Below, one piece after another: positions 55,147-63,852 of a stretch of DNA of 64,000 nucleotides (positions are counted from its first letter, which is position 1; every line of letters starts with the position of its first letter). Both the position numbers and the translations under genes were made by a program. The notes under the pieces are model-generated. The model was given only the letters and a program-made list of their open reading frames with translations, was not told where the DNA came from and made no database searches. This DNA is from Sva-07 sp963707515 (GTDB lineage: Bacteria; Actinomycetota; Acidimicrobiia; Acidimicrobiales; Ilumatobacteraceae): contig CAVPQI010000001.1 in NCBI GenBank assembly GCA_963707515.1, positions 372,001 through 436,000 on the forward strand. The letters are read 5' to 3'.

Positions 55147-56133
55147 ATGCGTCACGACATCATCGAGAACTCCAGAAGCCTCCCCCGCCAAGGACCGCCG
55201 GCGGTCCGCGGCGACCTGGTCGACGACGGACGGGCGTCCTCCGATCCGGTTCTCGAGATCGCTGCACTGAACGTCAGCTACGGCGACTTCCACGCCGTCA
55301 AGGATCTCTCGTTCCATGTCGAGCGTGGTGAGCTCTATGCGCTCCTCGGCACGAACGGGGCGGGCAAGACCTCGGCCCTCGAGGTCATCGAAGGGCATCG
55401 CCGTCCAGCGTCGGGCTCGGTGCGCGTGTTCGGCAGGAGCCCGACGGACCGGCGCGCCGTCCGACCGCGGATGGGGATGATGCTCCAGGAGAGCGGGTTC
55501 TCCGACGATCTGTCGGTGTCGGAATCGGTCAGGCTGATCGGCCGGTTGACGCGGCGCTCCGACGTGGTCGAACGGGTGCTCGAGGTCGTCGATCTCACCC
55601 ACAAAGCCCGAACGAGAGTGTCGCAACTGTCCGGCGGTGAGAAGCGTCGGCTCGACTTCGCTGCTGCCGTCTACGGCCGACCCGAGCTGCTGATCCTCGA
55701 CGAACCGACCACCGGTCTGGACATCCAGTCGCGCGATGCCCTGTGGACTGCCGTCGAGGAGCTGCGTGCCGACGGCACCACCGTCATCTTGACGACCCAC
55801 TACCTGGAGGAGGCGCAGCAGCGCGCCGACCGCATCGGCCTGATGCACGAGGGCACCCTGCGCGCCGAGGGCACGGTGGCCGAACTGACCCGGACACTGC
55901 CGTCGAGGATCCGATTCTCGCTCACGCCGACTGCCCCGACACCGCCGCGGGCCGTCAGGAAGTCGGGCGAGTCCTACCTGATCGAGACCTTCGAGCTGCA
56001 GAGCGATCTCAAGCAACTCCTCGACTGGTCCGACGCCCACTCGGTCGAGCTGATCGGGCTGTCGGCCGCACCGACGCGGCTCGACGACGTGTTCCGCGCC
56101 CTCGACCCACATCCGACACCCTCCAACCGCTGA
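55147..56133 (+). CDS. ABC transporter ATP-binding protein (DrrA-like)
   Basis: A 328-residue ATPase of the multidrug/antibiotic exporter type. It has Walker A GTNGAGKTS, signature LSGGEKRRLDF, Walker B LLILDEPTTGLD and the switch TTHYLEEA, followed by a C-terminal domain typical of DrrA-like proteins. A 35-residue leader precedes the fold. ATG 55147 is chosen because the earlier in-frame ATG at 55111 lies inside the shared upstream element, and because the 49-bp spacing recurs at two other genes. The permease follows after 11 bp. Confidence 0.88.
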   Translation: MRHDIIENSRSLPRQGPPAVRGDLVDDGRASSDPVLEIAALNVSYGDFHAVKDLSFHVERGELYALLGTNGAGKTSALEVIEGHRRPASGSVRVFGRSPTDRRAVRPRMGMMLQESGFSDDLSVSESVRLIGRLTRRSDVVERVLEVVDLTHKARTRVSQLSGGEKRRLDFAAAVYGRPELLILDEPTTGLDIQSRDALWTAVEELRADGTTVILTTHYLEEAQQRADRIGLMHEGTLRAEGTVAELTRTLPSRIRFSLTPTAPTPPRAVRKSGESYLIETFELQSDLKQLLDWSDAHSVELIGLSAAPTRLDDVFRALDPHPTPSNR

Positions 56134-56144
56134 GAAGAGAGACC

Positions 56145-56864
56145 ATGTACACCATCGCTCGCCACGAACTCCTCCAGATCCTCCGTAACCGATCGGTGCT
56201 GATCACCGGCCTCTTGATGCCGGCGGGAGCCAGCGCCTACTTCATCTACGTCCGCGACATCTTCGAAGAGCAGGGCAGCCTGGGATACGTCGGCGCGATG
56301 CTCGTGTTCACGGTCGCCGCCTTCAGCCTCTACTCGACGACGGTGACGACATTGGCCGCCCGCCGGCAGAGCCTGTTCCTCAAGCGGCTGCGCTCCACTG
56401 CGGCCAGCGATCCGGCGATCCTCTCCGGCCTGATGCTGCCGATCGCCGTGATCTCGCTCGTCCAGGTGACGTTGATCCTGGTGGTCTTCGGCGTCGTCAG
56501 CGGGGCGCCCGCCGACGTCGCACTGCTCGTCGTGTCGGTTGTCGCTTCCTTCGTGATGATGCTGGCGCTGGCGCTGGCCACTGCCGGGGTGACGCGCTCG
56601 CCCGAGCACGCCCAGGTGACGACGCTGCCGCTCGGCCTCGGCGTCATCGGCGTGGTCGTCTGGGTCGGCATCACCGGGACCGCCGAGCACGCGCTGTTGA
56701 AGCGGGCAGTGCCGGGCGGGGCGGCAGGTGAACTGCTCGTCGATTCGTGGAACGGTGGCGTTCCACGATCCGAGTCGCTGCGCTTGTTGGCGCCCACCCT
56801 GGGCTGGGTCGTTGCCGCGATCTTCTTGGCGAGGAGGTACTTCCGGTGGGAGCCGCGCCGCTGA
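56145..56864 (+). CDS. ABC transporter permease (DrrB/ABC-2 type)
   Basis: A 239-residue membrane protein with about six helices, for example LITGLLMPAGASAYFIYV, VGAMLVFTVAAFSLYSTTV and LGLGVIGVVVWVGITG. The SLFLKRLRSTAASDP segment is the conserved cytoplasmic loop of ABC-2 permeases. It pairs with the ATPase just upstream, from which it is 11 bp away, with AGAAGAGAG as ribosome-binding site. Substrate unknown. Confidence 0.87.
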   Translation: MYTIARHELLQILRNRSVLITGLLMPAGASAYFIYVRDIFEEQGSLGYVGAMLVFTVAAFSLYSTTVTTLAARRQSLFLKRLRSTAASDPAILSGLMLPIAVISLVQVTLILVVFGVVSGAPADVALLVVSVVASFVMMLALALATAGVTRSPEHAQVTTLPLGLGVIGVVVWVGITGTAEHALLKRAVPGGAAGELLVDSWNGGVPRSESLRLLAPTLGWVVAAIFLARRYFRWEPRR

Positions 56865-56886
56865 CCGGCGACTCGCCGGGGCCATC

Positions 56887-58506
56887 GTGGTGGTGACGGC
56901 GGTCTTGGCCCATCCCGCACCGCAGCAGCGACTCGCAGGCGGCCACGATCGATCGCCGACGGGGCCGGTGGAGACGCAGCAAGGCCCGGTCGTCGGTGTG
57001 CTCGACGACGAGCGCACCGTCGAGATCTTTGCCGGCATCCCCTATGCCCAGGCTCCGGTGGGAGCGCTGCGTTGGCGCCCGCCTCAGCCACCCGAACCTC
57101 GCGTCGAGGCGTTCGTCGCGGACCGGTTCTCCGACGTGCCGGTCCAGGGCACGTCGACGTTCTTCACCCGCGCGCTCTCGCGCATCGTGGAGGTGCCGCT
57201 CGAAGGCACGCTGCTCAACCCGTATCCCGTCAGCGAGGACAGCCTGACGCTCAACATCTGGCGCGGCACGACGCCGGCCTCGGCCGAGCTTCCCGTCCTC
57301 GTCTACATCCCCGGCGGTGGCTTCCAGACCGGCTCCGGTGCCCTGCCGCTGTACGACGGCGCGGCCCTTGCCTCACGGGGCGAGTTGCTCACGGTGACGA
57401 TCAACTACCGGCTGGGCGTGCTCGGTTTCCTCTCCCACCCCGACCTGGCGGCGGAGTCCGGCGACGACGCATCCGGCAACTACGGCATCCTCGATCAGAT
57501 CGCCGCACTGCAGTGGGTGCGGGACAACATCGCCGCGTTCGGCGGCGATCCGGAACGGGTGACCATCGCCGGCCAGTCGGCTGGCGGCGAGAGCGTGTGC
57601 ATCCTCGGTGCGACGCCGCTGACGGAGGGTCTCGTGCACGGCATCATCGCCGGCGCGGGCGCCTGCATGGGCACGACCGGTGACACCGAGCGCGACGACC
57701 AGAGCGACACCCGCGCGGTGGCCGAAGACGCCGGCCTGCGGCTCAGCGAGGCGCTGGGCGGTGCCACCGTGGCCGAGATGCGCGAGATGTCCGTCGAGCG
57801 AATCGAGGCCGCCGCAGACTCGCTCGGCGATCACTGGCGCCCATCCGTCGACGGTCACGTGCTCGAACGGCCGCCGCCCGAGACCTACGCCACCGGCCGA
57901 CAGCTGGACGTGCCGATTCTGGTCGGCAGCAACGCCGACGAGGCCTCCCTCGCGCTGGCCGCCCCACCGAGCACCGACGTCGACGACTACCGGGCGGAGG
58001 TGTACGACACCTACGGGGATGCCGCCGATCGGTTCCTCGAGCTGTACCCGGGCGACACACGCGAGCAGGTGCTCGACTCGCGCCTGCAGGCCGAGACCGA
58101 CAAGATCATGACCCGAGGCATGTATCGATGGGCGCAGCTGCACTCGCGCACGGCGGTGTCGGACGCCTACCTCTACTTCTTCTCCCACGTCCCACCCGAA
58201 CGAGGTCTCGAGAAGTTCGGCGCGTACCACGGTGCCGAGCTGATGTACGCCTACGACAACCTCGGAGCGGACAACGACGCCGACTACACCGAGGCCGACC
58301 ACCGGCTCCGCGACCTGATGAGCTCGTACTGGGTCAACTTCGTGCGCACCGGTGACCCGAACGGACCCGGGCTTCCGCTTTGGCCGTCGGTCGAGCACGC
58401 ACCCGACGACGTGATGGAGTTCGGCGACGGCAACGGCGCGATGACGCCGCGCCCACGACCGGACGCCGTCGACTTCTGGATGGACTACGACGGTCCGATC
58501 CCCTGA
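56887..58506 (+). CDS. Type B carboxylesterase
   Basis: A 539-residue esterase of the cholinesterase-like family. The mature part starts at QQGPVVGVLDDERTVEIFAG and has IPYAQAPVGALRWRPP, EDSLTLNIWRG, PGGGFQTGSG, the nucleophile in AGQSAGGESVC and the histidine in FGAYHGAELMYAY. The N-terminus VVVTAVLAHPAPQQ looks like a truncated signal peptide; in-frame codons just before it (RRLAGAI) would complete one but no start codon is there. GTG 56890 and 56893 are alternative starts. It follows the ABC genes by 22 bp. Confidence 0.83.
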   Translation: MVVTAVLAHPAPQQRLAGGHDRSPTGPVETQQGPVVGVLDDERTVEIFAGIPYAQAPVGALRWRPPQPPEPRVEAFVADRFSDVPVQGTSTFFTRALSRIVEVPLEGTLLNPYPVSEDSLTLNIWRGTTPASAELPVLVYIPGGGFQTGSGALPLYDGAALASRGELLTVTINYRLGVLGFLSHPDLAAESGDDASGNYGILDQIAALQWVRDNIAAFGGDPERVTIAGQSAGGESVCILGATPLTEGLVHGIIAGAGACMGTTGDTERDDQSDTRAVAEDAGLRLSEALGGATVAEMREMSVERIEAAADSLGDHWRPSVDGHVLERPPPETYATGRQLDVPILVGSNADEASLALAAPPSTDVDDYRAEVYDTYGDAADRFLELYPGDTREQVLDSRLQAETDKIMTRGMYRWAQLHSRTAVSDAYLYFFSHVPPERGLEKFGAYHGAELMYAYDNLGADNDADYTEADHRLRDLMSSYWVNFVRTGDPNGPGLPLWPSVEHAPDDVMEFGDGNGAMTPRPRPDAVDFWMDYDGPIP

Positions 58507-58526
58507 GTCGGGCCGGCGGTGACACC

Positions 58527-58545
58527 GGGACTTCCACCGATGCGA
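58527..58545 (+). promoter_or_regulatory. Shared 55-63 kb element, copy B (90 bp before the pirin start)
   Basis: This is an exact GGGACTTCCACCGATGCGA. ACCGGCGCGAACGTG begins 29 bp after its first base, as in copy A. Confidence 0.65.
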
Positions 58546-58616
58546 CGGGCCCGTGACCGGCGCGAACGTGACCACGACGACAGCGTCTGACCAGCAGCCC
58601 CGACCCCGGAGACCAC

Positions 58617-59300
58617 ATGCCAACCATCACTGCCGACCCCGCCACGATCCCCAGGATCGGACCACCTCCTCTCGACGCCGTCGAGCGGCCGGTCCGGTCG
58701 ATCACCACCGCCCCGGCGGCACTCGAAGGCGAGGGCTTCCCGGTCCGTCGCGCGTTCGCCGGGAGTTCCGACGAGCGAACTCGATCCGTTCATCCACATG
58801 GATCAAATGGGTGAAGTCGACTACGCCCCGGGAGAACCGCGCGGCACCGACTGGCACCCACATCGTGTCTCGTTCGTCTCATCGCCGGCACCCTCGGTGC
58901 CCACTCCGGTCCGGGTTCGACACACACCCCGATCACCGTCGTCCACGCGACGATCTCGCCGGGCTCGCGGCTCCGTCTTCCGTGGCCCGTCGAGTTCAAC
59001 GCGCTCGCCTACACGCTCGCCGGCACCGGCACCGTCGGCCTCGAGCGCACGCCCATCGGCACCGGACAGCTCGCCGTCTTCGGGAGTGGCGACGCCCTCA
59101 CCATCACCGCGCACCGTTCCCACGCGCTCGACGTCTACCTGCTCGGCGGACTCCCGATCGGTGAACCCGTGGCGCAGCACGGCCCATTCGTGATGAACAC
59201 CCGCGAAGAACTCCAACAGGCCGTCGACGACTTCAACGCCGGGCGGCTCGGCACCGTCCCCGCCGACGCGCTCCGCCCGTACCGACCCGGCCCGACGTGA
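58617..59300 (+). pseudogene. Broken pirin-family gene
   Basis: Pirins are double-cupin metal proteins, some with quercetinase activity. The start APAALEGEGFPVRRAFAG, then ELDPFIHMDQMGEVDYAPGE and GTDWHPHR, is the pirin N-terminal metal-binding region, but a +1 shift near 58782 separates AFAGSSDE from ELDPF. After HPHR the frame jumps to RLIAGTLGAHSGPGSTHTPI and runs through the C-terminal cupin (VYLLGGLPIGEPV, GPFVMNTREELQQA) to the stop. About 70-100 residues of the middle are missing at 58862-58875. This is a true internal deletion, so the product cannot be a normal pirin. Confidence 0.8.
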
Positions 59301-59323
59301 CCCGACACCACCAAGGAGACACC

Positions 59324-59383
59324 GTGAACGACACGAGCATCATCCAGCAAGTCGGCCGGCTCGTCGAGCGCTATCGGCAATGA
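59324..59383 (+). pseudogene. 19-codon frame with strong ribosome-binding site, possible gene remnant
   Basis: MNDTSIIQQVGRLVERYRQ begins at a GTG preceded by AAGGAG at ideal distance and ends at TGA. It looks like the first helix of a larger protein whose remainder is deleted. The next genes carry on 95 bp later. It may instead be a real micropeptide. Confidence 0.35.
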
Positions 59384-59417
59384 CCTGTCAGCACCCCACT
59401 TCCAGCTCCGGTCGGTG

Positions 59418-59429
59418 CCACCGATGCGA
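59418..59429 (+). promoter_or_regulatory. Partial copy of the shared element upstream of the MOSC gene
   Basis: Only CCACCGATGCGA of the consensus is kept, followed by CG. The GGGACTT part is replaced, and the distance to the MOSC start does not fit the 49 or 90 bp classes. Confidence 0.3.
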
Positions 59430-59477
59430 CGACGCCGCCGCCCGATCGGCGTCCGGGGTGAACCGAAGGAGCCTGCC

Positions 59478-60134
59478 GTGATCCGCCCCGTCGATCGAAC
59501 CAGCCAACGCGGACACCTCGTTCAGGTCAGCGTCGGGCGTCCGCGAGCGGTCGACCGTCAGGGCCGGGTCGACCACACCGCGATCTTCAAGTCCGCGGTC
59601 GACGGACCGGTCCGAGCCGCAGGCATCAATCTCGACGGCGACGACCAGGCCGACCGTGCCGTGCACGGTGGCCACGACAAGGCGATCTATGCCTATGCCG
59701 ACGAGGACCGACGGTGGTGGGAGTCGGAAACGGGTCGCAGGATCGAGCGCGCCGCGTTCGGCGAGAACCTGACCTCCCGCGGGATCGACGTGACCAACGC
59801 CGTGATCGGCGAGCAGTGGGCGATCGGCACCGCGGTGCTCGAAGTGAGCGAGCCGCGGCTGCCCTGCTGGAAGCTCAACGTCCGCATGGGCGACGACAGC
59901 TTCGTGCGGCGCTTCAACGCGGCGGGGCGCCCCGGTACGTACCTCCGCATCATCGTGGCCGGCGACCTCCGCACGGGCGACGCCATCCGCGTCGTGAACG
60001 TCCCCGACCACGGCGTGACCGTGGGCGATGCGGCGCGGATTCGTCGAAGCCGGCTCGGGGCAGACGTGCTGCTCAGGCTCGATTCACTCTCGGACGAGTG
60101 GAAGCACTGGGCAGCGCGCGCCGCCGGCCACTAG
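59478..60134 (+). CDS. MOSC domain protein (YiiM-like)
   Basis: A 218-residue protein with DQADRAVHGGHDKAIYAYA, FGENLTSRGIDV and the conserved Cys in EPRLPCWKLN, all marks of stand-alone MOSC proteins, which bind sulfur for molybdenum-cofactor-linked chemistry or handle N-hydroxylated bases. AAGGAG lies 7 nt before the GTG start, chosen over the GTG at 59415. Confidence 0.88.
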   Translation: MIRPVDRTSQRGHLVQVSVGRPRAVDRQGRVDHTAIFKSAVDGPVRAAGINLDGDDQADRAVHGGHDKAIYAYADEDRRWWESETGRRIERAAFGENLTSRGIDVTNAVIGEQWAIGTAVLEVSEPRLPCWKLNVRMGDDSFVRRFNAAGRPGTYLRIIVAGDLRTGDAIRVVNVPDHGVTVGDAARIRRSRLGADVLLRLDSLSDEWKHWAARAAGH

Positions 60135-60140
60135 TCGGGC

Positions 60141-60587
60141 TCACGCATCGATTCGGATCATGCGCCTGACGAGATCGACGTCGGCCTGAGTCGGCCGGCG
60201 GAACCTGCCGCCGGAGGCGATGAATTCGTCGCCGTGCTGGTCGAGGTGGCGAGCGAACAGCGGGCACACCGGAACCACCATGAGATCGGCGCGAACGGTG
60301 TCCGCGAGGGCCTCGCGGACCAGGAGTCCGGCGAGGCCACGTCCGCTGAACTCGGCGTCGACCTCGGTGTGGAAGATGATCCGTACCCCGTCGTCGGGAA
60401 CGTCGACGAAGTCCACTCGGCCGGCGGTTGGTCCGCCCGCCAGGCTCACCGTGTATGCGCCGATCGGGCGAGCTTCCTCGAGCCGGAACACCACGGGTGT
60501 ACCGGTCGCGTCGTTCAGTTCCTGATTCATCGGGGGCGCCTTTCGTGAGCCTTGTCTGCGGGACCGGGTCGCTCTGCTGTCGGTCAT
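60141..60587 (-). CDS. GNAT-family N-acetyltransferase
   Basis: A 148-residue acetyltransferase-like protein of the short YjdJ/GCN5-related type: VDFVDVPDDGVRIIFHTEV, FSGRGLAGLLVREAL (the acetyl-CoA loop) and VVPVCPLFARHL. The target is unknown. The ATG at 60587 is chosen because it lies 49 bp after the shared element and 5 nt after AAGGTGA. An internal ATG at 60530, also with an AAAGG, would remove 19 basic residues. It is divergent from the TetR gene. Confidence 0.8.
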   Translation of the reverse strand: MTDSRATRSRRQGSRKAPPMNQELNDATGTPVVFRLEEARPIGAYTVSLAGGPTAGRVDFVDVPDDGVRIIFHTEVDAEFSGRGLAGLLVREALADTVRADLMVVPVCPLFARHLDQHGDEFIASGGRFRRPTQADVDLVRRMIRIDA

Positions 60588-60617
60588 GGGCTCACCTTGG
60601 CGGTGGCGTCGGCACCT

Positions 60618-60636
60618 TCGCATCGGTGGAAGTCAC
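60618..60636 (-). promoter_or_regulatory. Shared 55-63 kb element, copy C (49 bp before the GNAT start)
   Basis: On the minus strand GTGACTTCCACCGATGCGA differs from the consensus at one base. This is the only copy on the minus strand and it too points at its gene. Confidence 0.6.
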
Positions 60637-60696
60637 GCGTCGTCATGCCCCGTGATCATCCCGGTGTGTGCCGAGACGGATCGTCTCGTCGCCTGC

Positions 60697-60710
60697 TATC
60701 GTGCGCGATA
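60697..60710 (+). promoter_or_regulatory. tetR promoter with overlapping operator-like palindrome
   Basis: TATCGT serves as -10, 8 nt before the ATG, and TATCG-TGCG-CGATA is an inverted repeat covering it. Binding by the TetR protein would block its own transcription. Confidence 0.5.
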
Positions 60711-61307
60711 ATGACTCCTTCGAACACGCCAGACCCCTCGCGACGCAACGAGGCGTCGCGTCGCGCGATCCTCGATGCCACCGTGAGGTTGATCGGCGAG
60801 TCGGGCTACGACGACGTCTCGATCGAAGCCATCGCCGCCGAAGCAGGCGTCGGCAAGCAGACGATCTACCGCTGGTGGCCATCGAAGGGCGCCGTCGTGC
60901 TCGAAGCCCTCGACGACAGCCTCTTGTCGGTGGTCGAGTTCCCCGACACGGGCGACCTCGTGGACGATCTCCGCACGCAGATGCACGGCGTCACACGACA
61001 GCTCGCGACGACCGAGATCGGACGGCTGTACCAGGGGCTGCTCGCCGCCGCACAATGCGACCCGGCGCTCTCGCGAGCTCATCTCGATCAGCTCATCGAG
61101 CCGGCGTCGGTGGCCGGCCGCTCACGGATCGTCCGGGCCGTGGAACGAGGTGAGCTGCGAGACGACGTCGATGTCCAGACCCTCATCGACTTGTTGTACG
61201 GGGCGATCTACTACCGGTTGCTCCTCCACACGCGCCCGCTCACCCCCGAACAGATCGACCACGCGCTCGACATCACGTTCAACGGGGTCCTGACGCGCGA
61301 CTCCTGA
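60711..61307 (+). CDS. TetR-family transcriptional regulator
   Basis: A 198-residue regulator. The helix-turn-helix reads AILDATVRLIGESGYDDVSI then IAAEAGVGKQTIYRWWPSKG, and the C-terminal domain (TEIGRLYQGLLAAAQCDP, LLYGAIYYRLLLHTRPLTPE) matches the TetR_C_16/C11-like ligand domain. Ligand unknown. It likely represses itself and perhaps neighbours in the 55-63 kb cluster. Confidence 0.9.
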   Translation: MTPSNTPDPSRRNEASRRAILDATVRLIGESGYDDVSIEAIAAEAGVGKQTIYRWWPSKGAVVLEALDDSLLSVVEFPDTGDLVDDLRTQMHGVTRQLATTEIGRLYQGLLAAAQCDPALSRAHLDQLIEPASVAGRSRIVRAVERGELRDDVDVQTLIDLLYGAIYYRLLLHTRPLTPEQIDHALDITFNGVLTRDS

Positions 61308-61386
61308 GCGCTACGGAGAGACCCGGCTCGAGACAACGCACGAAACGCGACGCGCGGTCACCCGGTCCTGGCGTGGAGGGCCCACA

Positions 61387-61405
61387 GGGACTTCCACCGA
61401 TGCGA
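61387..61405 (+). promoter_or_regulatory. Shared 55-63 kb element, copy D (49 bp before the DUF2252 start)
   Basis: An exact GGGACTTCCACCGATGCGA, with ACCGGTGCGAGCGTG beginning 29 bp after its first base as in copies A and B. Confidence 0.65.
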
Positions 61406-61435
61406 CGGTCTGCGCACCGGTGCGAGCGTGACGGC

Positions 61436-62866
61436 ATGTCAATGTCCCGCAACGAGGCGAGCGGCAGCCTCGAAGATCAGCAGGCGCCGGCGACGCCGCC
61501 ACCGGCGCGGGTCCGAGCATCGGAGTACGTCGCCGCCGATCGGCTCGACGGTCGCCGCGCTCGACAGCGCGCCCCGCGTCGGGCCGCAGGGCGGTGGAAT
61601 CCTGCGGTTCGTCAGGTTCCCGCGATCGATCGTCTCCGAGCCCAAGAGGCGGTACGTGACCCGCAGCTGCTGCCACTGCGCTACGCGCGAATGGCGTCGT
61701 CGTCGTGGGCGTACCTGCGTGGCGCGGCCGCTGTGATGGCTGCCGATCTCGCCGCCGCGCCGCACTCCGGGTTGATGGCGCAGCTGTGCGGCGACGCCCA
61801 CGTGCTCAACTTCGGGCTCTGGGCTTCCCCCGAGCGCCACCTGCTCTTCGACGTGCGCGACTTCGACGAGACGTTGCCGGGACCGTTCGAGTGGGACCTG
61901 AAGCGGCTGGTGACCAGCCTCTACGTGCTGGCGGACTCGGAACGGCTGAAGAGTCCGTGCGCTGACGACGCCGCCGCGGCCGCGGTCGACGGCTACCGAG
62001 CGGCGATGCGGCGGTATGCGCAGATGGGTGAGCTCGACGTCTGGTACGACCGGATCACGTCCGACGTTCCGCTCGCTGGTCTCACATCAGCGCACGCCGA
62101 CGCGGCCGCACGGACCATCGAGAAGCAGTCGAGGAAGCGGAGCCACCACGGGGTCGCACGGCAGTTGGTGTCGGTCGACAGCGGGCAACGCCGCATCACG
62201 CTGGACCCGATGAAGCGGATCGACGAGGGCATGACCGGCGAGCAGCGGGCGCACGCCTACGAACAGGTCTACGACACGTACCTCGCCTCGATCCCCGCCC
62301 ATCTGCGCCGACTCGTCGACCGCTTCCACCGCGTCGACTCGGTGCGTCAGATCGTCGGGGTGGGCAGCGTGGGCATGCGCGTCTGGTTGCACCTGCTGGA
62401 GGGCGACAGCGGTCACCAGCCGGTGTTCTCACAGGTCAAGCAGGCAACCGCATCGGTCTACGAGGAGTTCCTCGGACCCAGCCAGTTCGCCAACCATGGC
62501 GAGCGCGTCGTCGTCGGTCAACGCCTCATGCAGTCAGCGAGCGACATCTTCCTCGGCCACCTCCGTGTCGACGGCCGTGACTACTACGTCCGGCAGTTCC
62601 GCGACATGAAGATCATTCCCAGCGGCAGCCAGATCGCCGGATACCTGCCACAGTTCGCGGCCGTGTGCGGCCGTGCGTTGGCCAAGTCGCACGCTCGCAG
62701 CGGCGATCCCGAGGCCATCGCCGGCTACATCGGCAAGGGCAATGCGTTCGCTGCGGGAATCATCGGCTTCGCCCGCGCCTACGCCGAGCAGACCCGTGTG
62801 GATCACGCCGCGCTGGTCGCCGCGATCGCCAACGGTGAGGTCGAGGCCGCGCCGCGAGCGTGGTAG
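61436..62866 (+). CDS. DUF2252 family protein
   Basis: A 476-residue protein related to kinase-like folds. Family marks are LPLRYARMASSSWAYLRGAA, AQLCGDAHVLNFGLWASPE, FDVRDFDETLPGPFEWDLKR and YYVRQFRDMKIIPSG. DUF2252 proteins are common in actinobacteria; function is not established. The start ATG lies 49 bp after copy D of the shared element and has no clear ribosome-binding site. Confidence 0.9.
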   Translation: MSMSRNEASGSLEDQQAPATPPPARVRASEYVAADRLDGRRARQRAPRRAAGRWNPAVRQVPAIDRLRAQEAVRDPQLLPLRYARMASSSWAYLRGAAAVMAADLAAAPHSGLMAQLCGDAHVLNFGLWASPERHLLFDVRDFDETLPGPFEWDLKRLVTSLYVLADSERLKSPCADDAAAAAVDGYRAAMRRYAQMGELDVWYDRITSDVPLAGLTSAHADAAARTIEKQSRKRSHHGVARQLVSVDSGQRRITLDPMKRIDEGMTGEQRAHAYEQVYDTYLASIPAHLRRLVDRFHRVDSVRQIVGVGSVGMRVWLHLLEGDSGHQPVFSQVKQATASVYEEFLGPSQFANHGERVVVGQRLMQSASDIFLGHLRVDGRDYYVRQFRDMKIIPSGSQIAGYLPQFAAVCGRALAKSHARSGDPEAIAGYIGKGNAFAAGIIGFARAYAEQTRVDHAALVAAIANGEVEAAPRAW

Positions 62867-62895
62867 GACCGACCGACGCCGAGGCGGGCACTACC

Positions 62896-62914
62896 GGGAC
62901 TCCCACCGATGCGA
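62896..62914 (+). promoter_or_regulatory. Shared 55-63 kb element, copy E (90 bp before the hydrolase start)
   Basis: GGGACTCCCACCGATGCGA differs from the consensus at one base. Its distance to the start codon equals that of copy B. Confidence 0.6.
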
Positions 62915-62985
62915 GGACACCGTGCGCCATGGGAGCCTGACATGGCAGCAATGCACACCACGTCACTCTCGAAAGGAACGAAGTC

Positions 62986-63852
62986 ATGGGAACGATCACC
63001 GTCGGATACGAGAACTCCACCCCGGTCGAGCTGTACTACGAGGACCAGGGATCGGGTCAGCCCGTGGTCCTGATCCACGGCTATCCGCTCGACGGGCACA
63101 GCTGGGAGCGCCAGACCCGTGAGTTGCTGGCTGCGGGGTACCGCGTCATCACCTATGACCGGCGCGGCTTCGGCCAGTCCTCCAAGGTGGGTGCCGGCTA
63201 CGACTACGACACCTTCGCCGCCGACCTGAACACGCTGATGGAGACGCTCGACCTGCGCGACGTCGTGCTCGTCGGGTTCTCGATGGGCACCGGCGAGCTC
63301 GCCCGTTACGTGTCGAAGTACGGCCACGAACGCGTCGCCAAGTTGGCGTTCCTCGCCTCGCTCGAGCCGTTCCTCGTGGCCGGCGATGACAACCCCGAGG
63401 GCGTGCCGATGGAGGTCTTCGAGGGCATCGAGGCCGCGGCCCGGGGAGATCGTTACGCCTGGTACACCCAGTTCTTCTCGGACTTCTACAACCTCGACGA
63501 GAACCTCGGCACCCGGATCAGCCACGAGGCGGTGACGGCGAGTTGGAACGTCGCCGTGTCCAGCGCTCCCGTGGCGGCCTACGCCGTCGTGTCGTCGTGG
63601 CTCGAGGACTTCCGCAACGACGTCGAAGCGGTCCGCGCCAGCCACAAGCCCGTGATGATCCTGCACGGCACCGCCGACAACATCTTGCCCGTCGATGTCA
63701 CCGCCCGCCGTTTCCGTCAGCTCGTCCCCGAGGCGATGTATGTCGAGATCGACGGTGCGCCACACGGGTTGCTGTGGACCCACGCCGACGAGACCAACAC
63801 CGCCCTGCGCACCTTCCTCGGACCGGGTGATCCGCAGGCCGACACCGCATGA
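62986..63852 (+). CDS. Alpha/beta hydrolase (non-haem chloroperoxidase-like)
   Basis: A 288-residue hydrolase with VVLIHGYPLDGHSWERQ, YDRRGFGQSSK, the elbow VGFSMGTGELARYV, the acid in HGTADNILP and the histidine in GAPHGLLWTHA. These match cofactor-free haloperoxidases and aryl esterases that can make peracids. AAAGGA precedes the ATG. Expression is probably set by copy E of the shared element. Confidence 0.9.
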   Translation: MGTITVGYENSTPVELYYEDQGSGQPVVLIHGYPLDGHSWERQTRELLAAGYRVITYDRRGFGQSSKVGAGYDYDTFAADLNTLMETLDLRDVVLVGFSMGTGELARYVSKYGHERVAKLAFLASLEPFLVAGDDNPEGVPMEVFEGIEAAARGDRYAWYTQFFSDFYNLDENLGTRISHEAVTASWNVAVSSAPVAAYAVVSSWLEDFRNDVEAVRASHKPVMILHGTADNILPVDVTARRFRQLVPEAMYVEIDGAPHGLLWTHADETNTALRTFLGPGDPQADTA

